64,000 bases of DNA from Pseudoxanthomonas sp. (lineage in GTDB: Bacteria; Pseudomonadota; Gammaproteobacteria; Xanthomonadales; Xanthomonadaceae), in the NCBI RefSeq assembly GCF_035999195.1, contig NZ_DASYGY010000004.1, positions 558,001 through 622,000 of the forward strand. The letters run 5' to 3'. The position numbers were made by a program, and so were the translations under genes. Below are positions 53,083 through 64,000 of this stretch, in pieces (positions within the stretch are counted from its first letter, which is position 1; each line of letters starts with the position of its first letter). The notes below the pieces were generated by a model. That model was given only the letters and a program-made list of their open reading frames with translations, had not been told where the DNA came from and made no database searches.

Positions 53083-55503
53083 TCAGAACGTGTAGCGGAC
53101 CCGGGTGTAGTAGTACGCACCGTTGCTGCCGATGGGCGACAGCACGTCGTAGGGCAGGTTGCCGAAGTACGAGATGTCCGCGCTCGACAGGTCCGGGTAC
53201 TCGTCGGTCAGGTTCAGTCCGCCCAGCGCCACGCTCCACTTCGGTGAGACGCGGTATTCGACTTCCGCATCCAGCTGCCATTCCGCACCATAGGTCTGTT
53301 CCGGCTCGAAGCCGCCGCCGAAGTTGAAGACGCGCTTGGCGCTGCCGTGGCGGGTGACGCGTCCCAACAGCGACCAGGCCGTGCTGTCCCAGCTGGCGGT
53401 GAAGATGCCCCGCGTGCGCGGTGAGGCATCGGTCAGCGTGTTGCTCTCTTCCACGCCGAACAGCACGTAGCCCGGATCGATCGCCAGCAGTTCGGCCGGC
53501 GTGGCGGCGATGTTCTTCAGCTCGGTCTTCGCATAGCTGTAGGTGCCGGTCAGCAGCAGGTTGCCGTCGCCGAGTTGCTGGCGCCAGTTGGCGACCAGTT
53601 CCGCGCCTTCGGTACGGGTGTCGGCGGCGTTGATGAAGAAGCTGGCGCTCTGCACGCCGGGCACGCCGAAGTTGTCCAGCACGAAGTCGGTCAGGGCATC
53701 GCCGGTGATGCGTTCGGTGATCGCCACGCGGTCGTCGATGTCGATGCGGAACACGTCCAGCGACAGGTCGAAGTGCTCGCCGATGCGGCTGGTGAAGCCG
53801 AGGCTGAGGTTCAGCGCCTTCTCCGGATCCAGGTCCTGCGCGCCGAGTGCGCGGGCGATGGGATTGTTCACCGACAGCAGCCGACCCTGGGTGAGCTGGC
53901 CGGACGCGTCGTAGCCGGTGGAGGTGGATTCGAAGCCGATCTGGCTCAGCGACGGGGCGCGGAAGTTGTTCGACACCGAGCCGCGCAGCGCGAAGGCTGG
54001 TGTGAATTCATAACGCGCCGCCGCCTTGCCGGTCAGTTCGCCACCGAAGTCGTCGTAATGCTCGTAGCGTGCGGCGAGGTCGGTGCTGAACTTCTCGCCC
54101 CACTGGCTGCTGAGGCTGGCGTAGACGCTGGACACGTCGCGGTCGAGGTCGGCGGTGTCCTGCGGCGTCAGTCCGCCACCGGCTTGAGAACCGGTCGGGC
54201 GGTCGGTGAAGGGACCGGCGGCGTACGAGGCCGGATCGCCCGCGCCGGTCTCGAAGGTCTCATGGCGGAACTCCACGCCCGTGGCGAACGTGTGTGCGCC
54301 GAACACGCGGCTCAGGTCGAGGTTGGCGAGCGTCTGTGCGGACTCGTAGTCGCCGGTCCTGAAGCGCGTCGGACTGGCCGGGCCGAGCGAGGCATTGAGC
54401 GAATTGCGCAGGCGGTAGGTGAATTCATTGCGGCCGTGGTTGAGGCTGGCGTCGTAGTCCCAGTCGCCCCATTGCCCGCGCACGCCGGCCACGCCGGCCA
54501 GGTCCAGGTTCTCGCCCTCGGAAATCGGGCGGTAACCGTCCGGATAGACCTCCTTCCAGTTCGCCACGCCGTCGGGGTAACGGAAGTAGTTGGCGCCTTC
54601 GGTATCGCTCTGGTGGTAGGTGCCGAAGGCGTAGAACTCGGCGGATTCGCCCAGCGGCACGGCCGCGTTGAGCCAGGCGTTGAGGTCGCGCGAGCTGCCG
54701 TCGCCCAGCACGTAGTTGCGCTGGCCGGCCAGGGCCATGTTGTCCGGCGTCTGCTCCTCGAAGAACGGGATCTGGTCGAAGCCGGCGCGATTGGTGCCCT
54801 CGCGCTGCTTGTACTCCAGGCCGACCCGGAAGAAGCCGCCGTCGCCGATGCGGTCGCCGACCTGCGCGCTGAAGAAGCCGCTCTGGCCGTCGGTGATGGT
54901 CCGGTCGATCGGCTCCACGTTCGTGTGGTGTGCGCCGTAGTTGGCTTCGAAGGCGCCACCTTCCGGCGCGTCATTGAGGATCACGTTGATGACGCCGGCC
55001 ACGGCATCGGAGCCGTACTGGGCGCCTGCGCCGTCGCGCAGCACTTCGATGCGCTTGATCGCGCTGACCGGGATGGCGTTGAAGTCGACCGGCGTGTTGC
55101 CCTTGCCGATCTTGCTGTCGGTGTTGACCAGCGCGCTGCTGTGGCGGCGCTTGCCGTTGACCAGCACCAGCACCTGGTTGGGGCTCAAACCCCGCAGCTG
55201 CGCCGCGCGGATGTGGTCGGCGCCGCCGGAGTTGGACTGGCGCGGGAAGTTCAGCGACGGCAGCAGCGCCTGCAGCGCGCTGCCCAGTTCGCCGTTGAGC
55301 ACGCCGGCCTTGCGGATGTCCTCGGCGGTCAGCACGTCGATGGGCGAGGTGGACTCCAGGGCGGTGCGGTCACTGGCGCGGGTGCCGGTGACGATGACGG
55401 CATCCAGGTCGGTGGTGCCGGCGGGCGCAGTCTGGGCGAAGGCGGGGAGGGCGAGCGCCAGCGCGATGGCGGCGCCGAGCGGAGCAAGGACAGGGCGGGA
55501 CAT
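53083..55503 (-). CDS. TonB-dependent outer-membrane receptor
   Basis: The 806-residue protein has a signal peptide ending near ALPAFAQ (about 23), a plug domain with ITGTRASDRT-like TonB-box region (DAVIVTGTRA), VLRDGAGAQYGSDAVAGVINVIL near 152-174, and a long beta barrel ending in the C-terminal Phe of YYYTRVRYTF. It takes up a large substrate across the outer membrane with TonB energy. No sigma regulator or transporter partner lies beside it, so the substrate is unknown; Xanthomonadaceae carry many such receptors. Confidence 0.92.
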   Translation of the reverse strand: MSRPVLAPLGAAIALALALPAFAQTAPAGTTDLDAVIVTGTRASDRTALESTSPIDVLTAEDIRKAGVLNGELGSALQALLPSLNFPRQSNSGGADHIRAAQLRGLSPNQVLVLVNGKRRHSSALVNTDSKIGKGNTPVDFNAIPVSAIKRIEVLRDGAGAQYGSDAVAGVINVILNDAPEGGAFEANYGAHHTNVEPIDRTITDGQSGFFSAQVGDRIGDGGFFRVGLEYKQREGTNRAGFDQIPFFEEQTPDNMALAGQRNYVLGDGSSRDLNAWLNAAVPLGESAEFYAFGTYHQSDTEGANYFRYPDGVANWKEVYPDGYRPISEGENLDLAGVAGVRGQWGDWDYDASLNHGRNEFTYRLRNSLNASLGPASPTRFRTGDYESAQTLANLDLSRVFGAHTFATGVEFRHETFETGAGDPASYAAGPFTDRPTGSQAGGGLTPQDTADLDRDVSSVYASLSSQWGEKFSTDLAARYEHYDDFGGELTGKAAARYEFTPAFALRGSVSNNFRAPSLSQIGFESTSTGYDASGQLTQGRLLSVNNPIARALGAQDLDPEKALNLSLGFTSRIGEHFDLSLDVFRIDIDDRVAITERITGDALTDFVLDNFGVPGVQSASFFINAADTRTEGAELVANWRQQLGDGNLLLTGTYSYAKTELKNIAATPAELLAIDPGYVLFGVEESNTLTDASPRTRGIFTASWDSTAWSLLGRVTRHGSAKRVFNFGGGFEPEQTYGAEWQLDAEVEYRVSPKWSVALGGLNLTDEYPDLSSADISYFGNLPYDVLSPIGSNGAYYYTRVRYTF

Positions 55504-55689
55504 GAAGAATCTCGTGGGGCGAGGGGAAGGGACGCATGAAGTCTATCGCTTCATTGCGATGGAGCGATATAGTAGCCGCCCCGACAGCGTCGGGGTCATG
55601 TCCGCTGCCCATCACCTTATGCCGCCGCGTTATAAGGCAGGCGCAGCGTCGTGCGCCATCCTGTCCTTCTTTCACGAGGTCTCTCCCCC

Positions 55690-56163
55690 ATGTCGCATCG
55701 TGCCGTCTGGCTGCTGGTCCTTCTCGCGCTCGCCGGGTGCGCGTCCACGCCGCCGCCGTCCCCCGCGTCCGCCACCACGTCCGCGCTGGAGGGCGATGCC
55801 CTGCGTCCCGCCGCCGCCAGTGGCTGGGTCCGCAGCGAGCTCTACTTCGGTGTGGGCGAAGAGACGGGACCGGCGGATCGCCCGCAGGCCGAGCCCATCA
55901 CCGAGGCGACCTGGCGCGCCTTCCTCGACAAGGAGGTGACCTCGCGCTTCCCGGACGGCCTGACCGTCTTCGATGCCTATGGGCAATGGCTGTTCCGTGG
56001 CGCGAGCGAGCCCAACCGCCTGAAGACCAAGGTGCTGGTGGTGCTGCACGAAGACACGCCGCAGCGCCGGGCCGACATCGAGGCGATCCGCCTGGCGTGG
56101 AAGCGGGCCACCGGGCACCAGTCGGTGCTGTGGTCGCGGCATGCGGTGGACGTATCGTTCTGA
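55690..56163 (+). CDS. DUF3574 lipoprotein
   Basis: The 157-residue protein has a lipoprotein signal (WLLVLLALAGCAS, Cys17) and a DUF3574 domain: SELYFGVGEETGP, FLDKEVTSRFPDGLTVFDAYGQW and KVLVVLHEDT. The ATG at 55690 puts the signal at the very N terminus; an ATG 39 bases upstream is less suitable. Function is not established. It is divergent from the TonB receptor across a 186-base gap. Confidence 0.85.
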   Translation: MSHRAVWLLVLLALAGCASTPPPSPASATTSALEGDALRPAAASGWVRSELYFGVGEETGPADRPQAEPITEATWRAFLDKEVTSRFPDGLTVFDAYGQWLFRGASEPNRLKTKVLVVLHEDTPQRRADIEAIRLAWKRATGHQSVLWSRHAVDVSF

Positions 56164-56174
56164 CGCGATCCACT

Positions 56175-56350
56175 CCTTCCCCCGCTTGCGGGGGAAGGTC
56201 GGGATGGGGGAGAGCGCATGCGCGTGGATGAGCGGTGCGGATCCGCAGTGCCTGACGCGTGAAGCGCAACACGTGATGGTGTCGGTCGCGGACAGCGTGA
56301 CCGGCTCCGTCGCCCCCACCCCAGCCCTCCCCCGTAAACGGGGGAGGGGG
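56175..56350. repeat. Pair of CCTTCCCCCGC-type palindromes in the gap before the permease
   Basis: A CCTTCCCCCGC palindrome at 56175-56198 and a related one (CCTCCCCCG/CGGGGGAGG core) ending at 56350 are oriented as inverted partners, each with a GGGATGGGGG-like flank towards the centre. They span most of the 240-base gap. The same palindrome occurs after ftsZ (12853). Confidence 0.75.
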
Positions 56351-56403
56351 CTTATCCTGCGTTCTTCGGTTCCTCTCTTTTCCTTCTCCTTCCCCGGCCC
56401 CCC

Positions 56404-57987
56404 ATGACCGCAACGGTTTCTTCTGTGCGCCGCTGGTTCGTCCCCGGCGACCTCAACGGTTTCTTCGGCCTGGTGGTGGACAACCTGTCCATCCTGGGCT
56501 TCATCGCCGCCGCGCTGATCGGCATCTTCCAGTTCCCGGCCGAGGTGGTGTTCACCCGCATGTTCCCCGGCACGGCGCTGGGCGTGCTGGTCGGCAACCT
56601 GATCTATACGTGGATGGCGCATCGGCTGGCGGCCAAGACCGGGCGCGACGACGTCACCGCGATGCCGCTGGGCCTGGATGCGCCCACCAGCATCGGCATG
56701 GCGCTGCTGGTGCTGGGCCCGGCCTTCGTCGGTTTCAAGCAGGCCGGCATGGACGAACAGGCCGCGGCCACGGCGACATGGCAGCTCGGCATGGCGTCAC
56801 TGGTGGTGATGGGCGTGCTGAAGCTGGTGCTGTCGTTCTTCGGCGATGCGGTCGCGCGGGCGGTGCCGCGCGCCGGCCTGCTCGGCTCCATCGGCGGCGC
56901 GGCGCTGACGCTGCTCGGCTTCCTGCCGCTGATCGAAACGCTGCGCCAGCCCATCGTCGGCTTCGTCACCTTCGGTCTGCTGCTGTACGTGCTGGTGGCG
57001 AAGGGCAGGCTGCCGGTGAAGATTCCCGGCGTGCTGCTCGCCTTCATCGTCGGCACCACGCTGTACTACGCGCTGGGCCTGTCGGGCTTCGGCGCGCCGG
57101 GCTTCAAGGTGCCGGAGGCGGTGCCGCTGGCGGTGACGCTGCCGCTGCCCACGCTGGGTTGGCTCGACGGCCTGGCCTACACCGCGCCCTACCTGCCGCT
57201 GCTGCTGCCGTTCGGGCTGCTGATGGTCGTCGGCGGCATCAACGTCAGCGAGAGCGCGCGCGCCGCGGGCGACGACTACCGCACGCGCGACGTGCTGCTG
57301 GCCGAAGCGGTGTCGACGCTGGTCGCCGGCTTCTGCGGCGGCGTTGCGCAGACCACGCCCTATATCGGCCAGCCCGCGTACAAGCACATGGGCGCGCGCA
57401 AGGGCTACACGCTGCTGACCGGCCTCTTCATCGGCCTCGGCGGCGTGCTCGGCTACGTGTCGGGGCTGGTGCAATGGCTGCCCGTCGCCGTGCTCGCGCC
57501 GATCATCGTCTACGTCGGCCTGGACATCACCGTGCAGGCGTTCACCGAAACGCCGCGCAAGCATGCCATCGCGGTGGCACTGGGCTTCCTGCCGTCGGTG
57601 GCGTACCTGCTGACGATCAAGTTCGGCAATCCGGCGTGGATCGCGCCGGACCGCTTCGCCGGCCTGTACGAAGGCGTCGACGGCCACGGTCTGCCGGACC
57701 TGGCCACCATCGTCACCCTGGGCAATGGCTTCATCATCACCGCGATGATCTGGACCACCGCACTGGTGGCGATGATCGACGGTCGCGACGGCCGCGCCGT
57801 GGTCGCACTGCTGGTCGGCGCGGTGCTGACGCTGTTCGGCATCATCCACTCGGTGGATCCGCGCGGCGGCATCTACCTGCCGTGGGACGTGGAGGGCCTG
57901 CGCGCGACGATCCTGTGGCAGTTCGCGGGTGCCTATGCCGCATTGGCCGTGCTGCTGGGTCTGCTGTCCCTGCAGAAGAAGCCGTAG
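56404..57987 (+). CDS. NCS2-type permease, substrate unknown
   Basis: The 527-residue inner-membrane protein has about 12 to 14 helices and the layout of the NCS2/xanthine-uracil permease group: DDVTAMPLGLDAPTSIGM near 79-96, a GGINVSESARAAGDDYRTRD loop near 278-297, and GGVAQTTPYIGQPAYKHMGA near 312-331. Purine, pyrimidine or another anion are possible substrates; the sequence does not decide. The TAG stop lies in the GTAG of a repeat unit. clpB follows after 164 bases with its own promoter. Confidence 0.8.
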   Translation: MTATVSSVRRWFVPGDLNGFFGLVVDNLSILGFIAAALIGIFQFPAEVVFTRMFPGTALGVLVGNLIYTWMAHRLAAKTGRDDVTAMPLGLDAPTSIGMALLVLGPAFVGFKQAGMDEQAAATATWQLGMASLVVMGVLKLVLSFFGDAVARAVPRAGLLGSIGGAALTLLGFLPLIETLRQPIVGFVTFGLLLYVLVAKGRLPVKIPGVLLAFIVGTTLYYALGLSGFGAPGFKVPEAVPLAVTLPLPTLGWLDGLAYTAPYLPLLLPFGLLMVVGGINVSESARAAGDDYRTRDVLLAEAVSTLVAGFCGGVAQTTPYIGQPAYKHMGARKGYTLLTGLFIGLGGVLGYVSGLVQWLPVAVLAPIIVYVGLDITVQAFTETPRKHAIAVALGFLPSVAYLLTIKFGNPAWIAPDRFAGLYEGVDGHGLPDLATIVTLGNGFIITAMIWTTALVAMIDGRDGRAVVALLVGAVLTLFGIIHSVDPRGGIYLPWDVEGLRATILWQFAGAYAALAVLLGLLSLQKKP

Positions 57988-58050
57988 GGCGGGCCTCGGC
58001 CCGCCGTTTCCGATACATGCGCGAAAGCGGTGGGCCAGGGCCCACCCTGC
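57984..58050. repeat. Inverted pair of GGCGGGCC-type palindromes after the permease
   Basis: A GTAGGGCGGGCCTCGGCCCG unit at 57984-58005 and a reverse, partly changed unit at 58029-58050 mirror the pair between sucC and sucD. The first unit provides the permease stop codon. Confidence 0.82.
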
Positions 58051-58072
58051 GTGAACTCCGGTCGTTGCCGGA

Positions 58073-58100
58073 CTTGAAACACCGCCGCTTAACCGCATCT
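58073..58100 (+). promoter_or_regulatory. Heat-shock (sigma-32) promoter of clpB
   Basis: CTTGAAA (58073-58079), a 13-base spacer and CCGCATCT (58093-58100) match the sigma-32 consensus (CTTGAAA, CCCCATNT) at all but one position. It lies 52 bases before the clpB ATG and after the repeat pair, so heat-shock control is expected. Confidence 0.85.
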
Positions 58101-58151
58101 GGGTAGCATCGACTGGCGTTCGCCGGCCCCACTTCCCTTGAGGTTCTCCCG

Positions 58152-60737
<2,586 letters not shown>

Positions 60738-60874
60738 CGGACGGTTGTGGCGGGCATGTCCTGCTTCCGTCCCTCAGTGCGTGGTAGTACGTTAAGGGGC
60801 GGCCTGCACTTGGGCAGGCGCGCGTCGTGCGGTCTCCGCTCCGGCGGAGCGCGTACAGCGGCAAGGACGGACCG

Positions 60875-63145
60875 ATGGCCGACGATGCAGGGCAGCCGGT
60901 GCGTGGCCTGGGCGGGAGCATGCAAGTGCTCCTGCTGGGCGGCATGTGCCTGCTGCTGCAGCAGATCGCGGTGCGTTACCGCATCGACTTCTTCGGCGAG
61001 GTCGCCGACGCCTCCCTGATCCATCTCCATACCGGCCTGTTGCTGGCCATCGCCATGCTGGCGCGGGACGCGCGCGTGGTGGCCGGCTGCTTCGTGGTGA
61101 CGTTCGTCGGCTGGACGTTCCGGCAGATGTACCTGTTCGATGGCGGGCGTCCCACCTGGATGCTGGCGTGGGGGGCGGGGAGCTATCTGCTGCAGTACGC
61201 CTGGACGCTGCTGTGCGTGCGCTGGATGGGATGGCCGCGCAGGCGCGGCGCGCGCGTGCAGCGCGATGACCTGATCCGTTTCGCGGGCATCGGCCTGCTG
61301 CTCTATCCGCTGGTGACGGCCGTGCTGGGCCTCAGCGTCGTGCTGCTGTCCTCGCCGGCCGACGCGGTGAGTACGGCGTTCCAGATGTTCTTCGCCAAAC
61401 AGTTCGGCGTGGTGGTCGTGACCCTGCCGCTGGTGATCGGTTGGCAGGAGCGCGCCGCCCTGGCCCCGCGCGCCGACGCCGGCCGGCACTGGGTGTGGCC
61501 GGTGGCCTTGGGGCTGGGGCTGGGCATCAGCCTGTGGGCGGCGGTGACGGTGCGGCAGGCGTTCAGCGGTGCGTCCTTCCTGTCGGCGCCGGTGCTGATG
61601 GACTACCGGTTCGCCCTGCTGGTCGTGCTGGCCTGGTGCATGCTGCGGCTGCCGCCGCGCTGGGCCATGCTGTCGCTGTCGCTCACCCTGCTCCTGCTGG
61701 TCGGCATGGTGGCCGGCACGGCCGAATACGCCAACACCCCGGTCGGCTTCTTCAACCTGCTGCACATCGCGGTGGAGATGAACATCCTGCTGCTGGCGAT
61801 GCTCTATCTCTGGCTGACCAACCGCGACCGGTCCGCGCTGGCCGACCAGCTGTCCGAGGAAACGCTGCGCGACCAGGTGACCGGCCTGCCCAACCTGAAG
61901 GCGATGCGCGAGCGGATGGACCGGCCGCTGCCGCGGCGGGAACTGGGATACCTGCTGCTGGACCAGACCGACACGCTGGTGGCCGGGTTCGGCCTGGATA
62001 CGCAGGCGCAGGCGATGAATGCCACGGCGCGCCGGCTCGAGGATCTGGTCGAAACCTATTACGTGGGCACCGGCCAGTTCGCGCTGCTGCCGCGTCCCGG
62101 GCGCGACGCCGACCTGTGGGAGCGCGTGATGGCGCGCGTGGAGCATGCGGAGATCGATGTCGGCGGCGAACCGATCCGGCTGCTGCCTTACCTCGGCGTC
62201 GCCGCGTTCAACGGTACCCATCCCAGCATGATCGACGGCGCGGTGCTGGCGGCCTCGCATCTGGCCTTCGAGGCGCGCCAGCACGGCGAGCTGCGTCCGC
62301 GCTACAGCGATGTCGGCGACACCCAGGTGCGGCGCACGCACCGCCGCCAGCTGCACGATGCCACCGAAGCACTGGCCAGCCTGCGCAGCGAGCGCGTGGC
62401 GCTGTACTTCCAGCCGATCCGCGAGCTGGTGCCGGACATGCGGGACGAACCGCGTTCGCTGGCGGGCGAGGTGCTGTGCCGGTTGGTGGACGAGAAGGGC
62501 GAGATCATGTCGCCGGCCCGCTTCATGGCCCCGCTGGAAGCCGCCGGTCGCGGTGCCGAACTGGATCTTGCGGTGGTGCGCGCGCTGTTCCGGCTGCTGC
62601 GGAAGAATCCGGGCGCGCTGCCGTACTGCCGGGAGATCGCGATCAACCTGACCGGACAGAGCCTGGCGTCGATGAGCTTCCAGGTGGAACTGCGCACGTT
62701 GCTGGCCGGTTCGCCGCTGCCGATGAGCGCGCTGTGCTTCGAGGTCACCGAGACCGCCGCCATTTCCAACACGGCCGCCGCCAGCCATCTGCTCACCGAC
62801 CTGCAGGCGCTGGGCTGCCACATCGCCATCGACGATTTCGGCACCGGCATGCAGAGCTTCGCGCGGCTGCGGGAACTGCCGGTCGACGTGATCAAGATCG
62901 ACGGTTCGTTCGTGCGCAACGTCGCCCAGCTCGGCAAGGACTATGCCGTGGTGCAGGCCTCGGTGGCGGTGGCCAAGGCGTTCGGCGCGACCACCGTGGC
63001 CGAATTCGTCGAGGACGAGGACACCGAATTCTGCCTGCGTCGCCTGGGCGTACACCGCGTGCAGGGATACCTCTACGGCGCGCCGCGTCCGCTCGCCGAC
63101 GTGCTGGCGGAAACGGCCGCCGAAGCCGCCGCCTCCCGCGAATGA
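60875..63145 (+). CDS. Membrane EAL-domain protein with degenerate GGDEF domain
   Basis: The 756-residue protein has eight or so N-terminal helices (to about 325; a MASE1-like sensor is possible), a GGDEF-like domain starting LRDQVTGLPNLKAM, and an EAL domain from about 500. The GGDEF signature is GTGQF (398-402), so diguanylate cyclase activity should be lost. The EAL motif reads EVL (Glu532), and INLTGQSL, FEVTETA, IDDFGTG, VIKIDGSF, EFVED and QGYLYG keep the catalytic and metal-binding residues, so it may still hydrolyse cyclic di-GMP. The ATG at 60875 was chosen over one 48 bases upstream. Confidence 0.85.
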   Translation: MADDAGQPVRGLGGSMQVLLLGGMCLLLQQIAVRYRIDFFGEVADASLIHLHTGLLLAIAMLARDARVVAGCFVVTFVGWTFRQMYLFDGGRPTWMLAWGAGSYLLQYAWTLLCVRWMGWPRRRGARVQRDDLIRFAGIGLLLYPLVTAVLGLSVVLLSSPADAVSTAFQMFFAKQFGVVVVTLPLVIGWQERAALAPRADAGRHWVWPVALGLGLGISLWAAVTVRQAFSGASFLSAPVLMDYRFALLVVLAWCMLRLPPRWAMLSLSLTLLLLVGMVAGTAEYANTPVGFFNLLHIAVEMNILLLAMLYLWLTNRDRSALADQLSEETLRDQVTGLPNLKAMRERMDRPLPRRELGYLLLDQTDTLVAGFGLDTQAQAMNATARRLEDLVETYYVGTGQFALLPRPGRDADLWERVMARVEHAEIDVGGEPIRLLPYLGVAAFNGTHPSMIDGAVLAASHLAFEARQHGELRPRYSDVGDTQVRRTHRRQLHDATEALASLRSERVALYFQPIRELVPDMRDEPRSLAGEVLCRLVDEKGEIMSPARFMAPLEAAGRGAELDLAVVRALFRLLRKNPGALPYCREIAINLTGQSLASMSFQVELRTLLAGSPLPMSALCFEVTETAAISNTAAASHLLTDLQALGCHIAIDDFGTGMQSFARLRELPVDVIKIDGSFVRNVAQLGKDYAVVQASVAVAKAFGATTVAEFVEDEDTEFCLRRLGVHRVQGYLYGAPRPLADVLAETAAEAAASRE

Positions 63146-63152
63146 CGTCGAC

Positions 63153-64000
63153 TCAGATGGCCACGCGCTGGGGACGGTAGGGCGGCGTGGACATCACCAT
63201 TTCGGCCAGCGAGAACGCCAGTTCGCGTTCGGCCAGTACCGCGCCGTCGGCGCCATGCTCGAGCAGATGCTTCACCTCGCCCTCGCTGTGCGCGCGCGCC
63301 AGCAGGGTCAGGCCGGGGTTGATCGCGCGCAGCTTGGCCAGTGCTTCGCCGGCTTCCAGCGGCTGCGGAATCGCCAGCACCGCGATCTTGGCGCGTTCGG
63401 GGTGCGCCTCGGCCAGCACCCGGTCGGCGGCGGCGCTGCCGCGGATCGCCGGAATGCCGGCATCGTGCGCGCGGGCGACGTGGTCGCCATTGTCGTCGAT
63501 GACGATCAGCGGCACGCCGCGGTCGCGCAGCACGCGGGCCAGTTCGCTGCCCACCCGGCCGTAGCCGATGATGATGGCGTGGCCGGTGACGTCCAGCGAC
63601 GGCCCGGGCCGCACCTCCGGCTCCGCCGGCACCGGTGCCAGCGCTTCCTGCCTCTTCTGCCAGCGGTCCAGCCAAGTGAACAGGAACGGATTGGCGATGA
63701 TCGACAGCAGCGAGCCGGCCAGGATCAGGTCGCGGCCTTCCGGCGGCAGGATCTTCAGCGCCACGCCCAGCGCGGCGAGGATGAAGGAGAACTCGCCGAT
63801 CTGCGCCAGGCTCACCGAAATGGTCAGCGCCGTGCCGGTGGGGTGCTTGAACGCCTTGACGATGTAGTAGGCCGCCACCGACTTGCCCAGCACGATGATG
63901 GCGAACGTGGCCAGCACCTGCCACGGATGCGCCACCACGATCGCCGGGTTGAACAGCATGCCGACCGACACGAAGAACAGCACCGCGAAGGCATCCCGCA
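63153..64000 (-). CDS. Kef/YbaL-type cation:proton antiporter, C-terminal part
   Basis: The gene continues past the right end of the window; only the C-terminal 282 codons are seen. The visible part holds the last membrane helices (VLFFVSVGMLFNP, SLAQIGEFSFILAALGVALK) and a cytoplasmic RCK/TrkA-N nucleotide-binding domain (HAIIIGYGRVGSELARVL). This architecture is typical of KefB/KefC and YbaL monovalent cation antiporters. It converges with the EAL gene, 7 bases apart. Confidence 0.88.
   Translation of the reverse strand, partial: RDAFAVLFFVSVGMLFNPAIVVAHPWQVLATFAIIVLGKSVAAYYIVKAFKHPTGTALTISVSLAQIGEFSFILAALGVALKILPPEGRDLILAGSLLSIIANPFLFTWLDRWQKRQEALAPVPAEPEVRPGPSLDVTGHAIIIGYGRVGSELARVLRDRGVPLIVIDDNGDHVARAHDAGIPAIRGSAAADRVLAEAHPERAKIAVLAIPQPLEAGEALAKLRAINPGLTLLARAHSEGEVKHLLEHGADGAVLAERELAFSLAEMVMSTPPYRPQRVAI

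Noticed and set aside
63146..64000. Plus-strand reading of the antiporter region as a gene
   Set aside because: The minus strand shows clear antiporter helices and a Rossmann nucleotide-binding domain; the + frames are Ser/Ala-rich shadows.

Overview
The window comes from the chromosome of a high-GC gammaproteobacterium of the family Xanthomonadaceae (Lysobacteraceae); Pseudoxanthomonas, Stenotrophomonas or Lysobacter would all fit. The reasons are a division/cell-wall cluster with no murD between mraY and ftsW, the order lpxC-dciA-M23 peptidase-secA followed by a MutT/ThiE fusion and coaE-pilD-pilC-pilB, the pilR-pilS-sucC-sucD block, and many GTAG-type REP palindromes with a REP-associated transposase. 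The genus is inferred from family knowledge; no database search was run. No rRNA, tRNA, CRISPR array or prophage was seen.

Layout. 1-12841: division and cell-wall (dcw) cluster, all on +, with ftsI (3' end), murE, murF, mraY, ftsW, murG, murC, ddl, ftsQ, ftsA and ftsZ. Genes mostly overlap by 4 bases, and the cluster is broken only by two short repeat elements (murG/murC and ftsA/ftsZ). 13057-19591: lpxC, dciA (-), an M23 LytM-type peptidase, secA and a Nudix/ThiE-like fusion. 19595-20428: a RAYT transposase gene flanked by its likely REP palindromes. 20424-25156 (-): coaE, pilD, pilC, pilB. 25302-34918: an accessory block of surface-glycan genes, with four genes on + (GT2, methyltransferase, GT4, TagF-like), four on - (PglK-like ABC exporter, methyltransferase, HAD phosphatase, nucleotidyltransferase) and a sulfatase-fold membrane enzyme. 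35066-39711 (-): two type IV pilins enclosing two tandem GT-C/TMTC-like membrane proteins. 40140-43389 (-): pilR and pilS. 43590-45731: sucC and sucD. 45848-46438: a small toxin-antitoxin pair. 46449-53069: nadE, a VKOR-thioredoxin fusion, bamD (-), rluD, pgeF, a DUF4166 gene and a DCC protein. 53083-64000: a TonB-dependent receptor (-), a DUF3574 lipoprotein, an NCS2-type permease, clpB, a membrane EAL protein and the 3' part of a Kef/YbaL-type antiporter (-).

How the parts work together. The first 20 kb is housekeeping: peptidoglycan precursors, septation, lipid A, helicase loading and protein export. The middle is the type IV pilus locus. Sigma-54 promoters with GG-N10-GC spacing precede pilB and both pilin genes, and the sigma-54 activator PilR with its kinase PilS lies alongside, so a PilSR/RpoN regulon can be read from the sequence.

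The most interesting part is 25.3-39.7 kb. Genes for building, exporting and possibly transferring a lipid-linked glycan or phospho-polymer sit between the pilus motor genes and the pilins, and two multispanning GT-C proteins lie between the two pilins. I infer a pilin glycosylation or phospho-decoration system. A second notable pattern is that several repeat palindromes supply the stop codon of the gene they follow.
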